This document shows positions 8,011-14,957 of a stretch of DNA of 42,717 nucleotides, one piece after another. Source of the DNA: Clostridia bacterium (GTDB lineage: Bacteria > Bacillota > Clostridia > Oscillospirales > CAG-382); contig JAFQHL010000060.1 in NCBI GenBank assembly GCA_017397955.1, forward strand, positions 1-42,717, read 5' to 3'. A program made the position numbers and the translations under genes. Every line of letters begins with the position of its first letter. The stretch's first letter is position 1. Under the pieces are notes generated by a model. The model made no database searches and had not been told where the DNA came from. It saw only the letters and a list, made by a program, of their open reading frames with translations.

Positions 8011-9357
8011 TTAATAATCAATAATGCTTCTATAGGATTCCTTTTGGGGGCGTGCACCCTCAAAGCTGTAGGCGTAGGAAGGCTTTTTCTTCTCGGGCAA
8101 AACGCTTTTAGGCGCCCTCGACATTAAGGCGTAGCGCAAGGCTTCGGGTGCGTGGGTTATCTCGTGGGGCGTACCTGCCGCATCCTCTTTTACGTTTTCG
8201 TCAAATCGCAGCAGCGGCAAACAACGGATAAGGTTTTCACAGCAATCAAAGATGCATATTCCGCTTTTTCCATCCTCACCGTCTTTTAAATATTCCCTTA
8301 CTACTCGCCAACCGTTAACGCGCTCGTTAACTGCCTTTTTTAGTCCTGTAAGTCCCGCGGCATTCATTATCTCCGCCCCGCTTTTGCCGCTTTCTTGTCT
8401 GCGGTTCCATAAATCCGGGGAAGCCACCGTATAACGTATGTTTTCGCCCGACGGTGTGACTTCCCGTATCTTTTTTGCCGCTTCGGAAAGCAACAGCCCG
8501 GACTTGTACAGCTCACGGTATACGTAAAGCCTTCCTTCCGGTGACACTGCTATCCACAGGCAGGCTGTCATATCCAAACCATAATCCAAGCCGCAAAATT
8601 TTTGCCAATGGGGCGGAATCTTAAAGGGGCGGCACACGTGTACCTCCCTGCAAAATTCGGGAAAAAACGCTCCTTCAAAGGAGTCCCAGTCACCGTAAAG
8701 CATAGCGGCACGCCTTTTTTCGGGCAACGCCATAAGCGCTTCCACGTATTCGGGGTTGTTTTCCATAATATAGCCGTTGTCAAAGACCAAGGAGCGTATA
8801 AAGGCGTAGTTTTCCGCTTTTTCATTGCCGCGGTACTGCCTGTCCACAAACAACCGCTTAAACCAGTCGTGTCCCACTCCGCCGGGGTTGGCGGTCAAAA
8901 ACATTCGCGGCGCAAAGGGCTTTTTCATACTGCCCGATACGCGGTTGCATTCCGTAAGACATTGAAATTGAAAATAGGTAAAGTGGGTTGCTTCCTCCAG
9001 CCCTATGACCTCGTATGACTGACCCTGATATTGCAACACATCGCTTTCCGCATCGCAGTAGCCCAGCTTAATGCGGCTACCGTTTTTAAATCGGAACTCC
9101 TTTTGACTTTCCCTGTATTCAGCGATATCGCAAAGAATTTTTTGCAGGGGTAAAATATGGTTTTCTCTCAGTTCACCCAAGGTTCGCCTTAGCAACAAGA
9201 TGTTAATTGCAGGGTAGTTAAGGGCAAGCAGTATCATCTTAATACGCATTGCCCAGCTTTTGCCGCCGCCCCTTGCGCCGCCGTAGGCGGTGTAGCGAGC
9301 TTCGGATTCAAAAAACAGCCTTTGTTTTTCGTTGGGGTTTATAATTATTTCGCCCAT
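8011..9357 (-). CDS. terL: Terminase large subunit (packaging ATPase/nuclease)
   Basis: A 448-residue motor protein that cuts concatemeric phage DNA and drives it into the procapsid. The Walker A motif GGARGGGKS is at 26-34, Walker B with catalytic acids YEVIGLEE at 115-122, and the coupling motif TANPGG at 155-160. The RNase H-like nuclease begins with the metal-binding Asp in GLDYG (256-260) and ends with HAPEALRYAL near 402-411. All motifs are intact, so enzyme activity is plausible. Its start overlaps the terS end by 13 bp. Confidence 0.95.
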   Translation of the reverse strand: MGEIIINPNEKQRLFFESEARYTAYGGARGGGKSWAMRIKMILLALNYPAINILLLRRTLGELRENHILPLQKILCDIAEYRESQKEFRFKNGSRIKLGYCDAESDVLQYQGQSYEVIGLEEATHFTYFQFQCLTECNRVSGSMKKPFAPRMFLTANPGGVGHDWFKRLFVDRQYRGNEKAENYAFIRSLVFDNGYIMENNPEYVEALMALPEKRRAAMLYGDWDSFEGAFFPEFCREVHVCRPFKIPPHWQKFCGLDYGLDMTACLWIAVSPEGRLYVYRELYKSGLLLSEAAKKIREVTPSGENIRYTVASPDLWNRRQESGKSGAEIMNAAGLTGLKKAVNERVNGWRVVREYLKDGEDGKSGICIFDCCENLIRCLPLLRFDENVKEDAAGTPHEITHAPEALRYALMSRAPKSVLPEKKKPSYAYSFEGARPQKESYRSIIDY

Positions 9358-9728
9358 TCCTTCGCCACTCCCTTTATAATTACCGTGTCGGCACCTGCGG
9401 CGGCGTCTTCGCTTTTGTCGCGATAGCCGTGGTTGTTTTTAAGGTCAAAGGAAAGCACGGCGGGCGGAAGCTTGCCCCTAAAAGCCAACTGCTTTTTTAT
9501 GGCGGCTATGCGATTGCGCGCCTTTCTAAGCTCAAAACCGTAGATTTTGTCCTGCTCCATGGAAAAAAGCCCTTCTCGGGTAGTGCCTAAAAAGTCTGCA
9601 AGACTTTCCACATCGGCAACCAGCTCGCTATTTTCGGCAAGGTGCTTTTCAAAATAGTTTGTAAGCTTTTGTCTGCAGTCGTCCGCATTTAAAAAGACCG
9701 CCTCCTCGGGCGGTCTGCGCTTCTTCAT
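9345..9728 (-). CDS. terS: Terminase small subunit-like protein
   Basis: A 127-residue protein with an N-terminal helical DNA-binding segment (LADFLGTTREGLFSM looks like a helix-turn-helix) and the C-terminal signature LKNNHGYRDK, which is frequent in small terminase subunits of Firmicutes phages. It recognises the packaging site and feeds TerL. It is the first gene of the module, with SD AGGGAGG before ATG 9728, and overlaps terL. Confidence 0.8.
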   Translation of the reverse strand: MKKRRPPEEAVFLNADDCRQKLTNYFEKHLAENSELVADVESLADFLGTTREGLFSMEQDKIYGFELRKARNRIAAIKKQLAFRGKLPPAVLSFDLKNNHGYRDKSEDAAAGADTVIIKGVAKEWAK

Positions 9729-9806
9729 TTTTTCCTCCCTTCCGCAAAAATGTGCGTGGTTTTCCCTTACACCCTCAGTATAACATTGACCCTACCGTTA
9801 TTTCAT

Positions 9807-9831
9807 CCCGTTTTTGTCCCGTTTTTGTCCC
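9807..9831. repeat. Tandem 11-bp repeat upstream of terS
   Basis: CCCGTTTTTGT occurs twice without a gap (9807-9817, 9818-9828) and is followed by CCC. On the minus strand this reads GGGACAAAAAC twice, followed by a degenerate GGGATGAAATAAC. A weak minus-strand -10 (TATACT, 9777-9782) lies downstream of it. It could be an activator or repressor site for the head module; function unproven. Confidence 0.5.
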
Positions 9832-9836
9832 ACCTC

Positions 9837-9865
9837 TTGACGGCAGGAAGTTTTTTATGTATAAT
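9837..9865 (+). promoter_or_regulatory. Promoter of the GtrA-like gene
   Basis: TTGACG (9837-9842), 17-base spacer, TATAAT (9860-9865). It starts only six bases after the tandem repeat, so regulation at the repeat could affect both directions. Confidence 0.85.
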
Positions 9866-9888
9866 AGTCCTCGGAGTGTGATTGATTT

Positions 9889-10392
9889 ATGAAGAAGATT
9901 ATATCAAAGCTTTGGAACTGGGTTTTCCATACGGAAAAAGGGCTGTATTTGTTCTTTGGCGCCCTTACAACCCTCGTATCACTTATTGTTTTTTATCTGT
10001 TTAACGGCTTCAGCTTTAATATTTTAGGCAGCGCGCTCAGCTTTGAGGGGCTTTTGCCTAAGGAAGTACCGCTTTTGTTTTCTTTTAGCATTTCCGCTTA
10101 TATGCTGGCAACGGTGCTCCGTAACGTGGCAGGTATAGTTTTTGCGTATTTTACCAACCGCGGCATGGTTTTCGGCTCTACTGCCAAGGGCAAGGCTCGT
10201 TTTGCCGAGTTTTTGAAGTTTGTTTCCTCGCGCCTTATAACTTTTGTTCTGGATTTGCTTATGATGTACGTTATGGTCGACCTTATCCATTGTGGCGAAA
10301 CAATGTCCGGCCTTTTGTCAATGGTGGTTGTAATAATCCTCAATTACGTGCTCAGCAAGCTTATAGTTTTCAAAAAAACAGAGGACGAATAA
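9889..10392 (+). CDS. GtrA-family membrane protein
   Basis: A 167-residue protein with four predicted membrane helices (about 17-40, 63-90, 110-130, 137-160). The family pattern is clear: the loop AYFTNRGMVFGS, the helix RLITFVLDLLMMY and the terminal VIILNYVLSKLIVFKK. GtrA-like proteins are thought to move polyprenyl-linked sugars across the membrane or to assist glycosylation of teichoic acids and other envelope polymers. It is monocistronic with its own promoter. No glycosyltransferase partner is adjacent, although a GT-C-like protein is encoded 6 kb downstream. Confidence 0.88.
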   Translation: MKKIISKLWNWVFHTEKGLYLFFGALTTLVSLIVFYLFNGFSFNILGSALSFEGLLPKEVPLLFSFSISAYMLATVLRNVAGIVFAYFTNRGMVFGSTAKGKARFAEFLKFVSSRLITFVLDLLMMYVMVDLIHCGETMSGLLSMVVVIILNYVLSKLIVFKKTEDE

Positions 10393-10396
10393 GCGT

Positions 10397-10430
10397 TTTG
10401 CACAAAAAAACACCGCTGTTTTTGTGCAAA
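10397..10430 (+). terminator. Hairpin behind the GtrA-like gene
   Basis: A 12-base stem TTTGCACAAAAA / TTTTTGTGCAAA, a few bases after the stop codon. It lacks a strong T tail on the plus strand, so it is a probable but not ideal terminator. Confidence 0.55.
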
Positions 10431-10452
10431 TAACAAAAAGTTAAATTAGGGC

Positions 10453-10481
10453 TTTACTGTTGGCGTTTTTAGTGCTATAAT
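10453..10481 (+). promoter_or_regulatory. Promoter of the solute-binding lipoprotein gene
   Basis: TTTACT (10453-10458), 17-base spacer, TATAAT (10476-10481), 48 bases upstream of the start codon. Confidence 0.82.
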
Positions 10482-10528
10482 GATTGTTGATAAATTCTGT
10501 GCAATTGTGCTTTTTTCGGGAGGTAGAA

Positions 10529-12385
10529 ATGAGAAAAGTTTTGTGTTTGCTTTTAATATCCTGTATGCTTTTGGCTACCCTTGTTGCCTGCAGCGGCACC
10601 ACGTTGGAGGGTGATGAGAAGGGCGCCATGATAAAGATGGGTGTTGCTACCCTGCCTGATACCTTTGACCCTTCCGCTTACGCTTTGGATGCGGATACGG
10701 CAAAGGTTTTCAGCCTTGTTTATGCTACACTTACCACCCTTAACGAAGAGGGCGAGCTTGAGGCTTCCGTTGCTGAAAAGTGGGGCTATTTCTACGACGA
10801 TATCTATCTTGAAGATAAGATGTATTTTGATATGGTTGAAACCGGTTGGAGCGATGGCAGGGCGCTTTCTGCAGATGACTTTGTCTATGCGTGGAAGCGT
10901 ATACTTTCCCCCGCAAGCAAAAGCCCTTATGCACCCCTCCTTTACTGTATAAAGAACGCAAAGGCAGTTAAAGCGGGCGATATGACCAGTGACGACCTTG
11001 GTCTTGTTGCCGCTGATGATACAAGAATTGAAATCACCTTTGAAGAAGGTTACGTTAACAAAAACGGTGATGCTGTTGCAGAACAGTTTGCAGAAGTTGT
11101 TGCAAGTATCGCTTTCGCGCCCCTTCGTGAAGATAAGGTAGAAAGCAATGCAATATGGGCTACTACCGTTAACGTTTCCGATGTTCTCAGCTGCGGTCCC
11201 TTCTTCCTCCGTTCCTATAATGTAGGCGGCAATAATACCGAGCGTTATATGGAGTTTGAAAGAAATAAGCACTATTTCCGTAACGACGAAGAAGACGACA
11301 TTCTTGATAAGGCAGTTATCCCTCATAAGATAATTTGTGAACTTAACGGCGGTACTAATGCCAACGGTGAAGCAGTTGGTGCTTTGGAACAGCTTGCAGC
11401 TGATTACAAGGCAGGCAGCGTATACTACTTGGCAGAATTCAATCCCAACACCTACGGCTCCGCTTCCGTAAGCACTAAGGATGCTCTTGCAGGCTACGTT
11501 TATTATTTCAACCTTAACAACAAGCTTTTCGAGAAAAAGGAAGTAAGAGCTGCGCTGAGCATGGCTATTGACAGAAACGAAGTTGCCAAGATAGTTGGTT
11601 GCGGCGCAATCGCTGCAACGGGCTTTGTTCCCGCCGGTGTGTTTGATACTACAAGCGGTACTTCTTTCCGTTCTAAGGGCGGTAACCTTTATAAGACTAC
11701 TGCCGACGTGGAAGGCGCAAAGGCACTTCTTAAGCAGGCAGGTGTTACCTCCGGCTCCTTCTCCATTAGCTATGTTAACGAAAGTGAAAGCGGCGTGAAC
11801 AAGGCGGTTGCCGAATACGTTGCAAGTGTTTGGGGCGGTCTGGGCTTTGACGTTAAGGTTTCCGCAGTTGATGCAAACAACACATTCTATGTTCAAAACC
11901 TTCTTTACGGTATAGATGCAGGCGCAAGAAATCCCTTTGATGTTATGGCAGTTGACCTTTCCATGTCTTCTACCAACGCCCTTGCATATCTGGCACCCTT
12001 CGCTTCCGGCTTCTCCGGTAACTATGTTGATATAAGAGGCGAAGAAAAGGTAGATACTCACCTTACCCATTATTTCAGCGAAGAATACAATGCACTTGCA
12101 GAGCAGGCTGTTTATTCCTCTGACCGCGCTAAGAGGGCAGAGCTCTTACATCAGATGGAAAGCCTTCTTGTAGCAGACAGTCCCGCTTTTGCGTTGGTTC
12201 ATTACAAGAACTCCTATGCAATTTCTTCCAAGCTTTCTGAGGTAGAGCATTATTACAACGGCGCCCCCAACTTTAACAGAGCAGAGCTTGAAGGTTGGCG
12301 CGACATCAACAAGAAGATAGAAGCTGAAGAAGAGGCTAAGAACGCTGCGGCACAGCAACAGCAAAACTCCACAGAAGCTGAATAA
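10529..12385 (+). CDS. Family 5 peptide-binding lipoprotein (OppA-like)
   Basis: A 618-residue surface lipoprotein. The signal peptide ends in lipobox LVAC (Cys21). The mature part has the SBP family 5 course: VATLPDTFDPSAYALD, WSDGRALSADDFVYAWKRIL, then VRAALSMAIDRNEVAKIV in the second lobe, and a C-terminal helical tail rich in Glu, Ala and Gln. Such proteins deliver oligopeptides (or nickel, sugars, cell-wall peptides) to an ABC importer. No permease or ATPase gene is next to it, so it is an orphan that would use a transporter encoded elsewhere or act as a sensor. Start ATG 10529 has SD GGGAGGT; an upstream in-frame start has neither SD nor signal peptide. Confidence 0.9.
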   Translation: MRKVLCLLLISCMLLATLVACSGTTLEGDEKGAMIKMGVATLPDTFDPSAYALDADTAKVFSLVYATLTTLNEEGELEASVAEKWGYFYDDIYLEDKMYFDMVETGWSDGRALSADDFVYAWKRILSPASKSPYAPLLYCIKNAKAVKAGDMTSDDLGLVAADDTRIEITFEEGYVNKNGDAVAEQFAEVVASIAFAPLREDKVESNAIWATTVNVSDVLSCGPFFLRSYNVGGNNTERYMEFERNKHYFRNDEEDDILDKAVIPHKIICELNGGTNANGEAVGALEQLAADYKAGSVYYLAEFNPNTYGSASVSTKDALAGYVYYFNLNNKLFEKKEVRAALSMAIDRNEVAKIVGCGAIAATGFVPAGVFDTTSGTSFRSKGGNLYKTTADVEGAKALLKQAGVTSGSFSISYVNESESGVNKAVAEYVASVWGGLGFDVKVSAVDANNTFYVQNLLYGIDAGARNPFDVMAVDLSMSSTNALAYLAPFASGFSGNYVDIRGEEKVDTHLTHYFSEEYNALAEQAVYSSDRAKRAELLHQMESLLVADSPAFALVHYKNSYAISSKLSEVEHYYNGAPNFNRAELEGWRDINKKIEAEEEAKNAAAQQQQNSTEAE

Positions 12386-12395
12386 GTAAAGATAG

Positions 12396-12427
12396 AATCG
12401 GGTTGCAGTTTTGCAACCCGATTTTTT
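12396..12427 (+). terminator. Terminator of the solute-binding protein gene
   Basis: Stem AATCGGGTTGCA / TGCAACCCGATT with a four-base loop and a T run. It may also serve the amidase gene arriving on the minus strand. Confidence 0.92.
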
Positions 12428-12435
12428 CTCGGGGT

Positions 12436-12463
12436 CCCCGCGAAGTCGTCAGACTTCGTGGGG
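12436..12463. repeat. Inverted repeat between convergent genes
   Basis: A 12-base arm pair (12436-12447, 12452-12463) with one G-T wobble around loop GTCA, flanked by G and C runs. It sits between convergent genes and looks like a member of a dispersed intergenic hairpin family; no second copy is found in this window. Confidence 0.55.
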
Positions 12464-12485
12464 GTGATTATGGGAAAATTGTCAA

Positions 12486-13229
12486 TCACAGCAGCTTAAT
12501 ATAGGGCGCGTAGGAATAGCCGGTAACACCGCCGCGACTTACGCGGTACCAGTCACCCTCTTTCCCCAAAATATTAAGGGTACTGCCGTTTGGTGCCTGA
12601 CCTATTACGTTGCCCTGTAAATTGGGCGCATCGCGTATGTTAAGCCTGCCGCCGCCTGTGCTTACCAAGCCTGTTTCGCCGCTTGTGTTGGGGGCGTCAG
12701 CAAAGGGTACGTTTAAGAACTCCGCTACCGCCCGCGCGGTCTCTCTTGCAATATTGTCAATGTTGGCTTTTATCCATTCCGCATCCTCTGCGTTGTCGTG
12801 GTAACCTATCTCTGCCAGTATTGCAGGTGCCCGTGTAGAGCGTAGCTCCGCAAAGCTGGTGTTAGGCAAGGCGCGCACGGTGCCGGGGTATATACTGCGT
12901 AACCTTTCGGCAAGCAGTTCCGCGGCGGCTTTTCCGCGGGGGCTGTCACGGTAGTAGTATATGTCTATTCCTCTAACATTCCCCGCGTTGCCTGCCCCTG
13001 CGGCATTGCTATGTAGGGCAAGGTGCAAACCGTAGTTTCCTTGGTTTGATAATGCTATGGAATTGCTAACCCGTCCTGCGGGATCGTTGCGGTCAAAGCT
13101 TATTCCTGCCGCGTTAAGATATGGCTCTATCCCGTCCGCCACAAGGTTCATATAATATTCTTCGTTTCCGTTACCGTCATAATAGCTGTTGTATTCTTGA
13201 GTAGACGGGCTTAAAAACACAGATGCCAT
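12486..13229 (-). CDS. N-acetylmuramoyl-L-alanine amidase with SH3b domain
   Basis: A 247-residue cell-wall hydrolase that cuts the bond between muramic acid and L-Ala. Residues about 1-175 are the zinc-dependent Amidase_3 domain: SPSTQEYNSYY at the front, LALHSNA with a zinc His, and APAILAEIGYHDN with the catalytic Glu. Residues about 185-247 are a bacterial SH3 domain (GRLNIRDAPN...GNVIGQAPNGS...WYRV...GYSYAPYIKLL) for wall binding. There is no signal peptide, so it is either released by lysis or acts in the mother cell during sporulation. The ATG at 13229 has SD AAGGAGG. It runs in the same direction as the phage head module 2.8 kb away and could be its lysin, but relatives with this N terminus are common host genes. 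Confidence 0.9.
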   Translation of the reverse strand: MASVFLSPSTQEYNSYYDGNGNEEYYMNLVADGIEPYLNAAGISFDRNDPAGRVSNSIALSNQGNYGLHLALHSNAAGAGNAGNVRGIDIYYYRDSPRGKAAAELLAERLRSIYPGTVRALPNTSFAELRSTRAPAILAEIGYHDNAEDAEWIKANIDNIARETARAVAEFLNVPFADAPNTSGETGLVSTGGGRLNIRDAPNLQGNVIGQAPNGSTLNILGKEGDWYRVSRGGVTGYSYAPYIKLL

Positions 13230-13273
13230 ATAAATTACCTCCTTTTGTACCATTGTATGCCTTTTATATTTTG

Positions 13274-13302
13274 TTGACATAGAATACAGAGTATGTTATA
13301 AT
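13274..13302 (+). promoter_or_regulatory. Promoter of the PASTA-GHL10 gene pair
   Basis: Exact consensus: TTGACA (13274-13279), 17 bases, TATAAT (13297-13302). The strength of the site suggests constitutive expression. Confidence 0.92.
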
Positions 13303-13352
13303 TATTTTTGTATAAAGCGGTAAATTTTTACCGCGGAAAAGAGGTTGTATTT

Positions 13353-14942
13353 ATGAAAAAGCTTTTGTGTTTGCTTTTGGCATTCTCCCTTCTCGGCGCA
13401 GTTTCCTGCGGCGGCAATAACGAGGATAACAACAGCTCCTCCGTGCCCGCAGGTACGGATTCTGTAATTACCGAAACTTCCACACCCACAGGCACTTCCA
13501 CTGATTCTCAGGGCGGCGACAGCGAGTATATTGTTGTTCCCGATGTTATGGATATGACCCCCGAAGAAGCAGAACAGACACTTAAAGATGCAGGCTTTGA
13601 GGTTAAAGTGCGTGAAAAGAACTTTGATGACGTGCCCGAAGGTAAAATAGCGGAAATAGACCTTACCGTAGGCGAAAGCTATGAGCGCGGCACAAAATGC
13701 TTTATTATAGTTTCCAGCGGCAAAACCGCGGCTGCAAAGGCTTTGGAATACGACAGAAGCGACTTGGTTGATGCGCGTACAGAGCTTTCTCAAGGCGAAA
13801 ACAGTAATTATGAGCCTATAAATTACGAATTTGTAAAGGCAGTTTGGCTTTCTCAGTTTGATATGGAAGATGTGTACAGAAGCGGCACCACACAGCGTAG
13901 CGAGGCAGAGTTTACCGAAAGAATAAAGACTGTCTTCGGCGGACTTAAGGCGCTTGGCTTTAACACTTTGTTTGTTCAGCTTCGCCCCAACGGTGATAGC
14001 TTCTATCCTTCCCAATACTATTGCCCCTCCAAGTATGTTGTAGGTATGTACGGTATGGATTTTGCCTATGACCCGCTTAAAATAATGGTAGAGGAAGCCC
14101 ACGCGTTGGAGCTTAGCATCCACGGTTGGATAAACCCCCTCCGTTGTATGGAGCCTACGGCTATCGAGCTTGTTAATATCAGTTACGGTCTCCGCAAGTT
14201 TGAGCAGGAGCATATGGATGACTATGTGCTTAAGTTTGATGGCAGGCTTTACCTTAACCCCGGCTATGCCGAGGTGCGTCAGCTTATCATTGACGGCGCC
14301 GCAGAAATAGTAAGATACTATGATGTGGACGGTGTACATATAGACGACTACTTTTATCCCTCCGGTATGGGCTATGAGTATGACCGCGCAGCCCTCCTTG
14401 CTCAGACCGAAATTTCAGATCCCGGTCTTTTCCGTCGCACAAGTGTTAATCTTCTTGTTAGCGGGATTTATTCCGCAGTTAAGGCAGAAAACCCCAAGGT
14501 GCTTTTCGGCGTTTCTCCTGCCGGTAGCATTTCCTATACAAGAAGCTTGTATGCAGACGTAGATACATGGCTCGCTAATGACGGGTATTTGGATTATATT
14601 ATGCCTCAGCTTTACACAGGTCTTGATGCCGGTGACTATTCTTTCGACAAGCGTTACCGTCAATGGAGTGCTCTTATTAAAAACGACAATATCCGCCTTA
14701 TTCCCGGTATGGATGTAGGCAACGCTGCAGAGGGCGCAACCGAAGAATGGCGCAACAACAAGGACGTGCTTATGAGTTGTATAGATTACGCTAACGGTTA
14801 CGGCAATTGTGACGGCTTCTCCCTTTTCTCTTCTGCCAGCATACTCAGCCACGCAAACGGCGACCGTGTGCCCAGCACTAAGGAAGAGATAGACAATCTT
14901 ATGGGTTCCGTGGCGGTATTTGAAGATACAAAGCTCGACTAA
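13353..14942 (+). CDS. PASTA + GHL10 (DUF187, YngK-like) lipoprotein, copy 1
   Basis: A 529-residue lipoprotein. Signal peptide with Cys19, Ser/Thr-rich linker to about 57, one PASTA domain at 59-124 (VVPDVMDMTPEEAEQTLKDA), then a GHL10/DUF187 TIM-barrel-like domain from about 160 (VKAVWLSQFD) to 510. Barrel motifs include FNTLFVQLRPNGDSF, IHGWINPLR, and the conserved acidic DGVHIDDYFYP segment, the likely active-site region. PASTA domains bind peptidoglycan stem peptides and beta-lactams; GHL10 proteins are predicted glycoside hydrolases with no firmly known substrate. The combination points to a wall-tethered glycan hydrolase. Start ATG 13353 has SD AGAGG. A paralogue follows 15 bp later. 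Confidence 0.88.
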   Translation: MKKLLCLLLAFSLLGAVSCGGNNEDNNSSSVPAGTDSVITETSTPTGTSTDSQGGDSEYIVVPDVMDMTPEEAEQTLKDAGFEVKVREKNFDDVPEGKIAEIDLTVGESYERGTKCFIIVSSGKTAAAKALEYDRSDLVDARTELSQGENSNYEPINYEFVKAVWLSQFDMEDVYRSGTTQRSEAEFTERIKTVFGGLKALGFNTLFVQLRPNGDSFYPSQYYCPSKYVVGMYGMDFAYDPLKIMVEEAHALELSIHGWINPLRCMEPTAIELVNISYGLRKFEQEHMDDYVLKFDGRLYLNPGYAEVRQLIIDGAAEIVRYYDVDGVHIDDYFYPSGMGYEYDRAALLAQTEISDPGLFRRTSVNLLVSGIYSAVKAENPKVLFGVSPAGSISYTRSLYADVDTWLANDGYLDYIMPQLYTGLDAGDYSFDKRYRQWSALIKNDNIRLIPGMDVGNAAEGATEEWRNNKDVLMSCIDYANGYGNCDGFSLFSSASILSHANGDRVPSTKEEIDNLMGSVAVFEDTKLD

Positions 14943-14957
14943 GGGATAAAAATATAT

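Larger units (their letters stand above)
1119..9728 (-). mobile_element. Phage head-packaging module without integration, lysis or replication genes
   Basis: Nine intact genes on one strand follow the usual order of tailed-phage (short-tail, P22/T7-like) late operons: terS, terL, portal, scaffold, capsid, small capsid-associated protein, adaptor, tail hub, coiled-coil protein. Genes are packed with overlaps of 13, 4 and 8 bases at three junctions. The module starts about 160 bp from a divergent host gene promoter and ends at a terminator shared with a host lipoprotein gene. I found no integrase, repressor, holin, tail-spike gene or flanking direct repeat, and no copy of a tRNA 3' end at the right border. 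No gene shows a frameshift or internal stop. It may be a remnant, a satellite-like element or a domesticated particle. Confidence 0.8.

Noticed and set aside
9729..9888. Search for an attachment site pairing with the tRNA cluster
   Set aside because: No copy of the tRNA-Gly or tRNA-Asp 3' end was found at the right border of the head module, so tRNA-targeted integration is not supported.
10553..12070. A 505-codon open frame on the minus strand
   Set aside because: It lies wholly inside the solute-binding protein gene in antisense, has no SD or family signature, and its Cys/Ile-rich composition is that of a codon-bias shadow.
12486..13229. Amidase as the lysin of the head module
   Set aside because: It shares direction with the module but is separated from it by two host genes with their own promoters, and this amidase form is common in clostridial chromosomes; left open rather than assigned.
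13302..14339. A 345-codon antisense frame in the first PASTA-GHL10 gene
   Set aside because: Shadow of the lipoprotein gene; no SD and no domain.
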